NCBI RefSeq assembly: GCF_005239225.2
Contig: NC_133290.1
Coordinates: 11,044,204-11,108,203, forward strand
DNA: 64,000 nt
Source: Populus alba
Taxonomy: Eukaryota; Streptophyta; Magnoliopsida; Malpighiales; Salicaceae
Reading direction: 5' to 3'
Shown: one piece after another, positions 1 through 12,800 of the stretch
How positions within the stretch are numbered: the stretch's first letter is position 1
How the letters are laid out: the number at the start of each line of letters is the position of its first letter
Made by a program: the position numbers and the translations under genes
The notes under the pieces: model-generated
What the model was told of the DNA's origin: nothing
Databases searched by the model: none
The model's input: only the letters and a program-made list of their open reading frames with translations

Positions 1-2319
1 ATCCTGACTAGTTAAAATCATTAGGGATCCTGACTTGAATGTTGATGTTGCCACCTTAAAAAAAATGTTACCAGTAGAACGGCTTAATTGCATTAAAATT
101 AGAAAATCTCTTGGTAAAGCTGTACAGCTGTTGATGCACTTTATTTAAGATAATAATTAGGAAACTTGCAAGCATTGTACTTGGTTATGCTTTTCCCCTC
201 TCTTTTTCGCGAATAAGTGTTACCCTTTTCTTTCCTTTTCCTTTACTCCGGTTGTTTTGTTAGAGAAGAAACTGCTGATAATGCTTTATGCCTCTAATGA
301 TAGCATAAGTCTAGTTAAATTGTAAAAATCTATGGTGAATCTCTGTGACTTTAACTGACGACAAATTTATCAGGTCTACTGTATTTAAATTTGACCTGAC
401 TCCGGTTCTAAGTAGTATGGATGTTCAGAATTACGGTAGTAGTTGTTTTTAATACATTAAAATAATTAAAAATAAATAAATTAAACCAATCTCACCACGG
501 GAATCCCAAATGCCAGCAATTTTGCAGGCAAACAGGCGCATCCTAACAAAAACTGCTTCTGCTGATGAGGCTAAAAAAACTAATAATGGGTCACTTTATT
601 GTGTGATATCTCTATCGATTTGCGTAATTATTTTCAATAATAACAACAATCAAATGCCGACAATATCTGTATTATTTGTCGTCGTGCAAGAACTGATAAT
701 GGGCCAATTCTTTTTTTCTTTGGGCACCGCCCCATATAGTCGGTAAATGAATCCAAAAAGAAAAGGAAAAAGAAAAGGAATATATAAATCTTGGTGGCTA
801 AGAACAGTTCGGTGACTTAATCACCCAAATTTAATATAATTATGCTCTATCATCCTTTGTCATTTCTGCCCTAATCCTCCCATCCCCTGTCAACATTGCA
901 ATCAATCTTTCCCATGGTGACGTGCTTGGGTTGGCTGTGGATACGACCAAACCATTTTAACCAAACCCCTGTAAATTAGAATCTTGTTTTCTTTTAAATT
1001 GCAGTAATGATTCGAATATTTAGTCTTAATTTTTATTTTTATTTTTTAAAAAAAGATTTTTTGCTACAGGAATTCATCTTACCAAGCTATTTGTTGCTTC
1101 ATGAAAAAAGCTTAGGTATGAGATATATAGGCTGCCTTCGAGATATCTAACAATGTTCAAGATTCTTGCAGGCACAGCAGAACCAAAGCATAAAAGGGGA
1201 AATAACAACGAACACAGGTAGAAGAATAGTTAGTGAAGACAACATCGGAAATTCTTCTGACTTCTTCTGTTTCCATCCCTGCAACTATTTTAGGCTTGCG
1301 AAACTTGCATTTCTCAAGTGTTTCGGCTTGGACTTCTTGTCGGACAATTCTTAAAACTCAGAGCAGAAAAAAGAAAGATAACGTAGTGTTATTGTGTCTC
1401 TCTTTAACTTATCACTTTGAATTCATCTATCCAGCTTTTCGGAAGTTGTTGTACAGGAGACGAACCTCCCCGGAGGGAAAGTTGTACAGGAAATTCTCCA
1501 CTACATTTTTTTTAAGCAAAGGTTGAACTTAGAACCATTGATCCCAGGGAATGGAGATCAGGTTGCAGCTTGTTCTTCTGGTGTATGCAGGTAAAATCAT
1601 GGAAGGTGAGACCGCTGTGTTTTCAGGCTATGTCAATCAGCAGATTAGAGGCTGAAATATGTGGCCGCGAAAATGTTGATTGGAGCAAAGTTGATTACCC
1701 AGTAACTTACATGTGTTTAGACATTGATCTTGCAACTGTGTTAAAATGGTAAACTGCATTCTTTGTCTCTAATGAACTGCATTGTTAGGCTGTGAGCAGT
1801 TCAATAAACTCTGCAGCGTATTTCCCTTTAGAACAGTTTAGAATAGAATGATGAAGCTCTTGTAAACAACTTTCAAGGTCAAGGCCTTGTAAAAAATTAA
1901 AAAACTTGATTTTAAGGTATCCAAGATCTCTCCCAGGAGTGCAACGTTGCCCCCTAATCATCGTACGCTTGCCTACAATTATGTGGGTTGTAAGATTGGA
2001 TTAGAGGTGCATGCAAAAACTTGATTAGGAGGCAAATAAGATTGTCCAGTGCAACTGTAGGCCGGTCCAAGATTATTAGGCGCAAAACTTTGTTCAAAAG
2101 GTCATAGCATCGGTCCCCAGTACAACCATGAGGTGGTTTATAAGTAGTTTTAGAGTGTTTGGAAATGTGTGATTGTATTTTAAAAAACAATTATTAAAAA
2201 TTAATTTTTTTTTATGTTTTGGATTGTTTTGATATGATGATTTTAAAAATAATTTTTTAAAAAATAAAAAAAACATTATGGAGCGTTTGGTATAACTTGA
2301 ATAGATATTTAATAAGTAT
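1..2319. other. Intergenic, no confident gene
   Basis: I see no supportable gene here. A short reading frame ends at 141 and another runs from 1570 to 1752 (+), with C-terminal residues YMCLDIDLATVLKW. Neither has a recognisable partner exon. The 1,150-1,750 stretch is less AT-rich than its surroundings and could be a decayed exon or a non-coding transcript. Bases 2,150-2,290 look like part of a MITE (a GAGTGTTTGG-type end followed by an AT-rich body), truncated where the gypsy remnant begins. Confidence 0.4.
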
Positions 2320-3420
2320 TAAGATGGAGATTCTAGCTTTTCAAGAAAAAAATGATCTAAAAAATTATTTGGAGATGAAAAGGAAAGTGGAGTTGATTTT
2401 TTTACTATCACCAATAATATGAGGGAAAGAAAGTAAAATTTATTATTGAGTTTAGTAACTATGTTATTATTTGGTAGGATCAACTTGTCTTATTCAAAAA
2501 AAAAAAATGGAATGAAAAGAGATCTATAGACTTAGGATGAGATAAAAGCAGTCATGAAAAAAAAAAATCATTCCTAGTCATTATTATAGAAAATTGTATC
2601 AAAGATTAAGAGTTTTTTTTTTAGATTTCTAGAAGTGTAGAGAATTACCATAAAAAAATAGGCAATACCATAGTTAGAGCTAATGTTATGGATGATATAA
2701 AAGCTACAATGACAAGGTTCTTGAATGAATTGAATATAAAGATAACCAATGTGGTTAAGTTGCAGCATTATGTTGAGCTTAAAGATATAGTTCATATAAT
2801 TCCCAAAATAGAGAAGCAATTGAAGATAAATAATTGTAAACAACAAAGAGGTAATTTGGATTTTTTTTAGCTTAAAAGCTAAATTATAGGAGAGATAAAG
2901 CTATCACATTGAAGTCGAATATTGTGGTCAACAAAGTTGAACAATCTAAGTCTTGAAAAAAGATTCAACCACTGAAATAAAAGGTAAGTCAAGATCTCAT
3001 CTAATTGTAACCATGATATTAAGAGTTTTAGGAGTTTATATATAACTCCATAATGTCCAAACAAAAAGATTATGATTATAAGAGAGAATGAAATTAAATC
3101 CAAAAGTGACAAATTTAAGGAGGATGAGATGCCACCATTTAAGGACTATAATGATGTTGGGGTATCCCGTTGATGAAAAGATTTTGGTGAATAAAAGAAC
3201 ACTTAATGTTCATATTAAAAAGGATGATGTAAAGTAACAAGAAAGAACATATTCCATATTACATGCCACATAAATAACAATATATGTAGAATGATTATTG
3301 ATAGTGAATGTTATGTTAATGTTGCTATACTTGTTTGAAAAATAAATTTGAATACTATTAACCATTGAAAGACCTTTAAAATAAAATGATTAATCAAACT
3401 AGCACAATACACATTATAGT
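2320..3420 (+). mobile_element. Decayed Ty3/gypsy gag-protease remnant
   Basis: Conceptual translation in shifting frames gives a recognisable plant Ty3/gypsy gag followed by the start of the protease. The order is: an AFQEKNDLKNYLE-like segment near 2,335-2,375; an IPSHYYRKLYQRL-like segment near 2,570-2,610; ATMTRFLNELNIKITNVV at about 2,706-2,760, then QHYVELKDIVHI; and a CHIN...CRMIIDSE segment near 3,265-3,310, which corresponds to the aspartic protease region where a D-[SG]-G motif is expected. Stops and frameshifts interrupt every segment, so no protein can be made. No LTR, primer-binding site or polymerase domain is visible on either side, so this is an old internal fragment. Assignment rests on gag similarity known from plant gypsy elements. 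Confidence 0.75.
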
Positions 3421-3469
3421 AGTGGCTTAACTTTTAATAGCATTAACATTCATAATGAATATTTTTGGA

Positions 3470-3665
3470 GGTGTTTGATAATGTAGTAATAGTTGTTTTT
3501 TAAAATATTTTTTACTCAAAAATATATTAAAATAATTTTTTTTATTATTTTAAAAAATTATTTTTAACATCAGCACATTTAAAACTATATGAAAAATATA
3601 TAAAAAAATTAATTTAAAGTAAAAAAAATAAATAAAAATTTAATTTTTTAAAATATAATAACAAA
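3470..3665. repeat. MITE-like fragment
   Basis: A GGTGTTTGATAATGTAGTA terminus is followed by an AT-rich body containing the phrase ATTTTTAACATCAGCACATTT. This layout recurs elsewhere in the window (7,639; 22,622; 37,619; 48,411). The right terminus is not recognisable. It is probably a truncated non-autonomous Harbinger-type element. Confidence 0.4.
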
Positions 3666-3964
3666 AAAATTCTTAATAGGAAATACATCGTCATCAAATT
3701 GAGCACATCAGATTCGTCAATTGACGAATAGACGGACATGGGGGTTGATATATATTACCCAAAATCAAAAGTGTGAGGCAGAATTTATTGTATGGAGATT
3801 GATTTGACCAAATTCATGTAGAAGAGGGACTTCGAGTGATTTTTAGCCCAGCCTCTCCACACCAAGTTACATGACCATGCCATTAATCAAACTTCAAAGT
3901 TCTGCAAAAGGGACCCCCCTTCTTTTTGTGTGCAACAGATGGTATAAACGAAAACTAACAGTGA

Positions 3965-4102
3965 GAGAAGGGCAATTCCCATTATATCAGTGGCTAGGAG
4001 AAGCTGATCCATGCCAGGAAGATGATGAACCCAAAGTTCGCAAGTGGAGGTCTGAGAAGAACCAGTACGCGCTAAGCAATCAGCACATTGGTTACCTTCA
4101 TG
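3965..4102 (-). mobile_element. LINE RNase H-domain remnant
   Basis: The minus strand reads HEGNQCADCLARTG and then, after a gap, LLLATDIMGIALL. This is the usual C-terminal signature of the RNase H domain in plant non-LTR (LINE) retrotransposons and their domesticated fragments, in which a His-x-x-x-Asn and a catalytic Asp (here in CAD) are conserved. Only about 46 residues are recognisable. The flanking frame has no reverse transcriptase, so it is a dead fragment. A 91-residue open frame just upstream at 4,239-4,514 (-) is unrecognised and may or may not belong to it. Confidence 0.55.
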
Positions 4103-5051
4103 TAAGCTTATGAAGGAACTGGACCTGCCACACCAATGTCCAGAGATAACAAATATCGGTATTATTTTAGATTTCTGCAAAAAGGACTGACTTTACCTTC
4201 CAAATCAGGGAAGGCAAGAAAAACTCAAGCCAACTTCTTCATCTAACCTGGACTTCAAAATTCGTGTTCCATTGCTTGTCAACTACTTCGCCATTCTTTC
4301 CCCACCCATCTTCTTTCTGTACTGCCTCATACAAGCCCCTATTAATTATCTCAACAAGAAGAACCATCACAGGATAACCCCTTGGGTGTAATTCGTTTTG
4401 ATGATCTTTCTTTTCATCTGCAACATCATTAAATCCACAGCTAACCTCTCTACAAGCTATAACACGACCATGCTTCATCACATATGAACCAACGGCATTG
4501 TAGATAGATTCCATTTGAATTCAAGGCATACAACCTTCATCACCAAATTTCTCAATACCCTAAGCGCCTAAAGGGAGAAAGTTTTAGCCATGCAAGTGGC
4601 CAAGTGCAATTGAAACATTTGGACATTTACTTTTTTTTTTTTATCTCTAAAGATTTCGGAAATATTCTGTAATTAGATATGGTCTGAAAACCGAACACCA
4701 AGCTTTTTTTATGCCAGATTAATCGATCTAACCAGCAAGAAACTTAGACAGACTTTCAACATCTAACATGTCTAAGAGATCCTTGACAGACAAGAACATA
4801 CCAGTTGTACATAAAGTAAAATTCTCACAATGATCAAATCGTAAGGCACAGAAGATATAAACTATGGAAGGAAAACAAAAGGTCCATTCTGTCTCCTTGC
4901 ATGCTAGCTCAACTGGAAGTGGCAGTTATAAAACCCTAACATGTTAAAACTCAACAACACACTAACTTTTTTGCAAAATTTATAAAAGAAATGGATATAT
5001 GTACGCAAGGAAATTTTGATATTTCTCACCACAGAGCTCATATCTTTGGAT
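4103..5051. other. 3' flank of the DUF948-like gene; unrecognised open frame
   Basis: This stretch includes the probable 3' untranslated region of the minus-strand gene that ends at 5,052. An open frame at 4,239-4,514 (-) begins MESIYNAVGSYVMKHGR and ends next to a possible splice donor near 4,250. I recognise no family and see no convincing downstream exon, so I do not call it a gene. Confidence 0.3.
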
Positions 5052-6624
5052 CTATTTCTTATTTTGCTTAGCAAAATAGTTAAAGGCCACCCTGGAAAAT
5101 TGCATGATTGTGAAGAATATTTGCAAGATTGAACGACCCTTGACAATCCCCTCCCTCATTCCCCGTGCAGTCCTCGCCAATGCTGGTCCTCCTGTCTCAT
5201 TTTTCAGACTGGCTACTCTCTGCAATGAAGCTAAACAAGTAAAGATGGAGTAAAACTCATTGCTCCAAATCCAACAACCTGAGCCAAAAATCAAAGCACT
5301 GCAAGATAATGTAGCTTACCTGTTGGAGTTATGTTTGTCAATTGGCGCAGCCTCTCCTCAGCTACACGAACAGCTCTGGTGGAACTTCTAACACCTTGTG
5401 TAATCTCCTGCCTATAACAGATGATAGGTTGTCACAATTCAATCCAATTTACAATACCCCAAATGAAATGACTAGCATAATTAAGAGTGTCTAAGGCTTT
5501 AATCAAGGCTTCAAGCTTCAATATACTAAATACTAATACTAACCCCAAGTCACTGAGCTCCATAGTAAGATCACTAATTTCCATGCCTGATAACCGAACA
5601 GCAGCCATTGTATCTGGAAGTTCTTCCCTCGTCACATCCATCAACTTCTCAAGTGATTCTGCTGCCCTCTTGAAAGCCTTTAATAACCACAGAAAGAAAA
5701 AGAAAATCACTGATTAGAAAAGAATGAATCGCTTTCAGTTCTTGCAGTACCATACCATTGATCATAGTTGCTTTCAAACTTTTGACCATATAAAAAGTAC
5801 TTAAAAGGCTGTTTGGTCAGAGCTAACCTTGTAGGCACAAGTTATAATAATAATAATAATAATAATGATTTTATGCATGTCGGGGAATTCATTCAATCTT
5901 GAAGATTGAGTGATTTAAATCATTTCAATTACTATCATTGCTACGCTCTAGGAAAGAGAATTTTTTAAAAACAAAAATATAATAACATCTCAATGTGACA
6001 ATAGAAAAATCCTTAAACATATTATCCAATTCAAAGTAAATAATTTTAATGATAATGAGTTGCAGCAGTATTTTTAATTATGACTGAAAAATCATGCCAA
6101 ATGCAAAAGAGAAAAAAAATAACCAATATGTAAAAGAAAGGAAATGGCATACAAGAAGAGTTGGGATTGCAGACAAAAATAGCCAGGTTGCTGAAACCGC
6201 TGCCTGCAAAATAAAAAATAATAAAAATAAAAACATTATTAACAATCAGAAGCAAAGTTTTTAAGTCGTAAAGGAAAGAAATTAAGTAAAGGAGTGAGTA
6301 TATTACAGCGCAAGCAATGACATTGAGGGCGAGAACGTGGCGATGAGTGAGATTCCACTGAGAGAGCTGAAGCACTGAACTAGACGGTAATCCGACGGTC
6401 TCGATGTACTCAGATGAAGTCGACGACTCAGGCGATTCTGATTCTGCAACAGCTGTTGTTGTTGAATTATAGTGTGATTGTGTGGTAATCGACGAGAACC
6501 GTTGGATTGGGATGCGGAGATCGTACGGAAAGAGACGAGAGTGAGCGGTGGAGGTGGCGGGGGACGATGTGTATCGGTGGTGGTTGATTGAGGGATTAGA
6601 GAAATGGAGTGCCCTCAACAGCAT
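5052..6624 (-). CDS. Plastid-targeted DUF948-like membrane protein, 5 exons
   Basis: The reconstructed exons (minus strand) are 6624-6307, 6203-6153, 5677-5544, 5411-5320 and 5230-5052. They join in frame to 257 aa, with GT-AG introns throughout. Residues 1-60 are rich in Ser, Thr, His and Arg with no acidic residue until the ESES stretch, as in a chloroplast transit peptide. A hydrophobic segment (about 97-123, ALNVIACAAAVSATWLF...) spans the exon 1-2 junction and is a likely membrane anchor. Exon 3 carries the conserved block LEKLMDVTREELPDTMAAVR and MEISDLTMELSDLG, and exon 4 carries EITQGVRSSTRAVRVAEERL. This layout, a membrane anchor followed by amphipathic helices, resembles DUF948 proteins. 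The role is unknown. The start is the first in-frame Met, and a CT microsatellite lies 100-125 bp upstream of it. Confidence 0.85.
5843..5867. repeat. (ATA)n microsatellite in an intron
   Basis: About eight ATA units lie in intron 2 of the DUF948-like gene. Confidence 0.9.
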
Positions 6625-6722
6625 TTTCTTTATTACTTTGGGGTTTACTTTACTCTGTAGTTACAGTCTACAAGTTGTTAATTAAGACGATAGTATCAAC
6701 TTCCTTCCTTCCTGGCCTGCAC

Positions 6723-6749
6723 ACTCTCTCTCTCTCTCTCTCTCTCTCT
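6723..6749. repeat. (CT)n microsatellite in a 5' leader or promoter
   Basis: About 13 CT units (GA on the coding strand) lie 100-125 bp upstream of the start codon of the minus-strand DUF948-like gene. GA/CT tracts are common in plant promoters and leaders; any regulatory role here is inference. Confidence 0.85.
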
Positions 6750-6799
6750 AGCTTCGGACAGACCGGACGGAAGCAGAGAGGAGGTTCGGTACTTTAATT

Positions 6800-9480
6800 T
6801 TTATTTATTTATTTATTGAGAGGTTGTTAGATATTTACGGTGCATAAACCGTATTTGCTCCCTTTGCTTTCCTTTTTTAAAAAAAAAAAAATTCTATGAT
6901 TATAGTTTTTTAAAATCAATTTATATAACCGTTGAGATTAAATCTCTTTTCAAAGATGTTAGATAGTGGCGAAGTTAGAAAGTTATTAAGGAAATAATTT
7001 TTTTAATATGTAAAAATTCAGAAAAAAAAATAATGAGAGTAAATAATGTATTTTTATTTAAATTATTGTGAAAACCCAAAAAACTTCAACAAAAACCAAA
7101 GGAAAAATACTACATGGTAATGTGAGTGAAAACATTGTTAATTGGAATAGTGTTTTTATAATTTTAACCTTCACACCAAAAAAAAAAAAAAACTATTGAG
7201 AGTATTGAAAACTTTCCATAAAATTTATTCGTCATTATAAAATTCACCAGATATAAATAAGTTTTTTTTATTTATTTTAAAAATCCCACTAAAACAATTA
7301 AAATATCATTGAAATTAAAAGTTTTAAAACTAGTAATAAGAGGTTTTTTTTGTATTTTCACAATAATTTTTTTGTTTATTATCATATCAATTAAGGGTCA
7401 ATTTAGTATTTAATCAAAATTTAAAAGCTTTTGGACTGAAAATGAAAATTATCTCTAAAGTACGGCTAGCCATATATATTCTCTATGTTTTACATGTTAG
7501 TTATTTATCTTTGAAATTTGTATTTTGATCATAATTCCAAACCTAATTTTTTTTTAATTAGGCTATAAAAGGGTATGATTGAAAAAAAAAGTGAAAAAAA
7601 AATCACATGATTCACTTGTTTAAATGAACTGATTTTTAGGCCTGTTTGGGATTGTAGTAGCGGTGGCAGTTCAAAGTGCATTTCTTGTTTAGAAATGCAT
7701 TAAAATGAAGTTTTTTTATTTTTTAAAAAAATTATTTTTGACATCAGTATATTAAAAAAATTTGAAAATATTAAAAAAATATATTTTAAACAAAAAATAA
7801 ATAAAATTTTTGAGCACAATGGTTCAAACACACTTTATATTTTTATTGTTTTAGTTGTTTTGTTGATGTTTTCATATCTACAAAAGCAAAAGAAACACTG
7901 TCTCCAATAAAAACTAATAGTAATTTATCACAATATAAAGAATAAATCTAAAAACTTCTTATAATGCAAATACAATATCAGAACCGCAACTTCCTATAAT
8001 TATAATTGGATTTCAAGGATATAGCATATTATTGTTATATTTTGTTTATAATTTGATTTCAACATTACTTTGATTTGTACGTATTCGGTGCCACGTGAAT
8101 TGTCAAGAACAAAGGAGGAGGAATTACATGGCATACAATACGATCACTTTTCTTTTCCTTTTCACCTTTTTCTAGGCTTTTCCAATATTATCCCCTTAGT
8201 GAGTTACTAATTAAAAAAAAATTGAACATAAAGAAAATTTTATATAGTCATTGCTAATACATTTTCTAATAAATAAAAAATTATTATCCATCCACAATTT
8301 ACTTACCCATGCTTCGTAAGATCAAAAGTTAATTTTGATTGCAAGAAAAAATATTTGGAGGTATTTTTAACTTTTAAAATAAATTTTAATTAAAATTAAA
8401 AAACTTGTTAGGTTAGGCTCTTTCCTAGCCCAGTTTTTTAACTAAACCAGAGTTGAAAGTTGATTTTTATATGACCTGATCGAATTAAGCAAATCAAACC
8501 ATAACCTGGTCGAATTAACAAATATTTAATTGGATTTAAAAATAAAATTTGAACATCATTTTTTAAATATTAAAAAAATAACATCTTAAACCAATCCGAG
8601 TTAATTTATCAAATATATAACTTGGTCGGTCTAATAAATTTTATATTTTTAAATTAATTTTTTTATTTGATCACGCAATAATAAAAATAGAGATATCTAA
8701 AAAAAACTATGAAATAAGTTTTTTTTAAAAAAAATACTATAAAGGAGCAATACAAAAGACTGCTTGTGAATATAATAATAAAAATGCTATAACGTTAGTA
8801 AACAAAAAGTAAAATATGAATTTATCCAATAAAAAAATCTTAAATAAATTCTTAATCTATTTTAATAATAGATTTAGATTTAAATTAAAGTTGCAAGAAA
8901 AAAAATAAATAACAAAGAAAGAAAGGTTTGCGCTCTAGGTGGGCCTCCATTTTTCTTTCTCCTGTTAAGCCTTTTTTTTTTTTTTTTAATACAGACGACA
9001 TACTATTGTATTTTCAGATTTTGACCAATGAAAGGGGATAAAAAAAAATCAAGCAATGGTTTTTTCAACTTAAAACTAGGAGTTTATTTTAATGTCAATT
9101 TTGGTCCTCAAAGGCTTAATTAAATTTAATTTTATCAAATTAAATATCAATTTAATGTTTTTTAACATTACCAGAAACCTTATCAATTCAAGAGAATCAT
9201 ATTTTAAAACAAAAAAATTAACCAAAACAAAAATAAAAGGACAAAAAAAATGAAAAAAACCGTGCAAAACCATAATGAATTCCTTCAATCCTTCAAAGGC
9301 TGTCGTGTAATCCGAAGCCATTCACATCAAATAAGTAACCGGAAAAAAATAAACCAACGAAAGAAGAAAACACTGCAAATTCACATCAAATTCCCTCACA
9401 AGCTACCATATAATCATCTGCCCTTTTAGTGTTTTTTTTTTTTTAAAAAAAAATTTAACAATATACCATGTTTTTAGTTT
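6800..9480. other. AT-rich intergenic, no gene seen
   Basis: No gene is supportable on either strand. The stretch contains many A and T homopolymers, one MITE-like element (listed separately at 7,639) and no recognisable domain. Confidence 0.6.
7639..7832. repeat. MITE-like element with degenerate inverted ends
   Basis: The left end reads GGCCTGTTTGGGATTGTAGTAGCG. The right end, reverse-complemented, reads GTGTGTTTGAACCATTGTG. Between them is the same AT-rich body with a TTTTTGACATCAGTATAT phrase as in the MITE at 37,619. A flanking TTA/TTT pair may be a degraded target duplication. The class is inferred from these resemblances. Confidence 0.5.
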
Positions 9481-9875
9481 ATTGAGCATTTCATTTCACA
9501 CGGGTCCGGATTTACCAAATGTGTTTTTGGCATTGAAGTCCATTCCAGCTACGCTCAGCTCAGTTCAAGTTGATGTGGAGCACAAAAACGCAGAGGAAAC
9601 AGAGAAGAGAAGATTTCCATTGCCATTTACATCTCATATTTACAGAGTAATGCCCTCAAATTTCCCCGACAAAATTCTTCATCAACTCCACGAGACTTGT
9701 TTCTTTCTAACCCCCATCCATCTAACCCTGAATATATACCACCTATTTTCTTTCTATCTTCTTTCTGCCTTTTCTTCGACAAATCTTGGTTCCAAAGCTC
9801 ATGCGAAACCGATAATCAGTTCGTGACTAGCTTAGGTTCCATGAGTCTAGGAAACCGAAAAAGTATGACTAAGAC

Positions 9876-12800
9876 TTAAGCTCTGCTTTCATCAATCTTG
9901 ATAACCTCCAAGACTGTTGCATTGCAAAAGAAACATCTATGACAATTTAAAAGATGCCTGGTTATGCAGCCATGGCAGGACCTATGTGAACAAGGGGCAA
10001 ACCTTGCATCAGCTTTACAAGAATAACAAATGCAGCAAGTATTATCATCAGCTTCTGTCTCTTCCTCATGTTTCCTTCTTTCAATTTGTTGCAACTCAAT
10101 CCTGCTAACAAGGAGGCTCAAGAAACTCTCTAGCTGCTGAAGTTTTCCACTGTAGGCATCCCCTCTTGCGGACCTAGTCTGTCACAGCAATAGCAGAGTA
10201 ATTTGCATAAGAAAAGATGATGAACAGTACATACGTTGATTCTTCTTCTTTTCCCATTTTATTATTAGTTGAGAATTCTATTTTGTTAGGTTTTTTTACT
10301 CTTCTTTTCTACATCAGTCATCTCTAGACAACCATCATACACCTATTTAATTTATTCGTCTTGTAGCCCCTTTAAAATTACTTGAATGGCAGCACTTTTG
10401 TTTCTCCATGGAAGTACATACAAAAAGATGCAAATTAAAATTCTAGTCATGAGTACAATACCCTTATGCCAACCATGAACATTAATCTTCTTCTGATTAT
10501 GATGTTCGTATGCAGAGTGGAATAAAGAATGAGGTTGCTATCCACAAGATAGATAAGTTTATACATGCATATAGAGAGAGACAGGGCTTAAAGCAGACAA
10601 AACTAACCCAGTTGTACTCTAAGAGATACTGGAATCCACAGTGCACAGCATCAGGGCAGCCCATGCTTGCAAAAACACCCACAACATCATTCTGTTGTCC
10701 ACATTCCGTCCCCACCCTTGCATCCAACAAATTCAAGATGATCCCTACAAGAGGTGCTAATATCATGCCTCGATTTACTTTTTCTGGAGAATGACCATGT
10801 CGTCTAAGTGACCTGCAAATACAGTGGCATAAATATATGAACTTCTTAACCATTGAGGAAGCATAGAAGTCGCAATATGGACTTTGTAACAATTCACAGT
10901 TCTTTCTTTAATTAAATATGTAATTTATGTACTGGTAAAGCCTTTATCATTGGTAATAGAAATGCCAAATCTACCACCAAAAAAACCACCTTAAAAATGT
11001 CCAGAGACAATATCTACAAGTCTCCAGTAAAGTTGAATAGTTCAAAAATCTGAAAAAACTGAACGCTATATCTGGGTGTGGTTGTCATAACATAAGCAAA
11101 CCAACCAAAGAAATCCTAAATGTTAACTTGTCATCATCCCCAACTCCCTTGCGTGCTTCTTCAATGAAAAGCAAGACTCATATTGCATCTCAAATGGCAC
11201 AACGCATTTATACCATGTTTTGAAACACTACTTATTACAGTTAGAAAAGGAAAAAGGACAAAAGAGGGAAAAAGGTAGAGAAACATGATTTTGATTCACC
11301 AGAATGGAAAGCATGGAAACTCACAGATCAAAAAACTCGGCATCCGCAGTTGAGGTAATGTGGTTGAGAATAAAGACTGTCAGTTCAGTTAGCCTCCGAA
11401 GGTTCATCTCAGTTCCAGATAGGAATGCTTGAGGGATTTCACGAGTATAGAACTCCAAAACCTTTGCAAGGTTGCACGAGAGATCAAATATGACACCACA
11501 TTTTCTTTGCTGAAACTCCAAAACCTAAAAAGATGTTTAATACTAGTAAGAAAATAATTTGAAGCAAACTGGGAATAAATGAGGGCAGAAAATTCGATAC
11601 AGTTAAAACCTATTACTAACTACTTAAACCAGCATAACTAGTATTACCCACATAACAGTAATATGATTGACCCAGACAAGTGATCCACTTAAGTTAAAGC
11701 AATTTTTATATAAATGTGAACCAAGAAAAGTGAAACCCCAGGATATAGATAGATAAGCACGCAACCACATGTGCATGTGGCAAGGGGGGGCTATTTGCAC
11801 TAGTGCAAAGCATAAACTCTAGGTCAGACCTTTTGAAAGCCATAGAACAGCAGTCATCAAATACTTGGTATCAATAAATCATACCTGGTATTTTTCTTGC
11901 ATTTCCCGAATGGATACTGAGAATTCAGTCATCGTCCAGCTGAGTGTATTAAATAGTCGATTCAGAAAAGCTGAGAACAACTCTTCATCATTGATGCAAG
12001 CTTCCCGCAACAAGTTCTACATAGATTAAGCCAAAAAAGAAGATAAATCCATGCCCACAAATTGTTCCATGGGAAAGAAAAAAGGATTTAAAAATTATGT
12101 GAAAAGATTGATATTTTTTACCTTGAAAACAAATGACGATGATGACGATGACTCCCCATGCTTTGAAGAACTGAAACGAGAACCCTTGCACAACCGCAAA
12201 AGAATGTTAGTCACTGAGATCCAAGATCTGTTGTCAAATGCCGACAATAGTGCTTTTGGCATTCTTTGCGTGGCCGCTTCATTGCTCTCAAACACTGTCA
12301 AATACTCCTTATACTGTACCAGTACTGAAATAGATTGGAGGAGAAGATCCTTGAGGTCAGCACTCAATATCCTCGGATCATTGAAGTGGGAAACAACAAA
12401 AGTTACCTGATGTACAGGAGAAATCAATCAATCCTATGAAATCCATTGACTTCAAGCATTGAATATATTCAACTTTTTTAAATTGAGGAAATCACCAGAT
12501 TGCATGCAGTGATAAATGTCACGACTCTAGAAGTTCAAGGAAAAATAAGTCTATTCTCTGGCAGCTACAAGTGTCAGTTGGAAAAGTACAAATCACAGGA
12601 CAAAAGTAGTCACAACATCAAATATAAAAACCCCGCTGGTCCCTGAAAATGAGCCAGCAGTCAGCAATTAGCTGCCTGTTGTTTGGAACTTTGGATGGAA
12701 GATTTTGTATTACTTGTAAAAGAAATGTGCAAAAATAATTCCTTGTGTTTCTCTCTATCATGTAGCGCAAATTAAATCAGATTGGAACAATACATTGTGT

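Noticed and set aside
1570..1752. Open frame ending YMCLDIDLATVLKW, faintly like part of an apyrase (GDA1/CD39) motif
   Set aside because: Too short, with no partner exons and no catalytic apyrase-conserved regions; the resemblance is not strong enough to name.
9482..9826. 114-codon plus-strand frame beyond the RKP stop codon
   Set aside because: It overlaps the probable RKP 3' untranslated region and has no recognisable domain.
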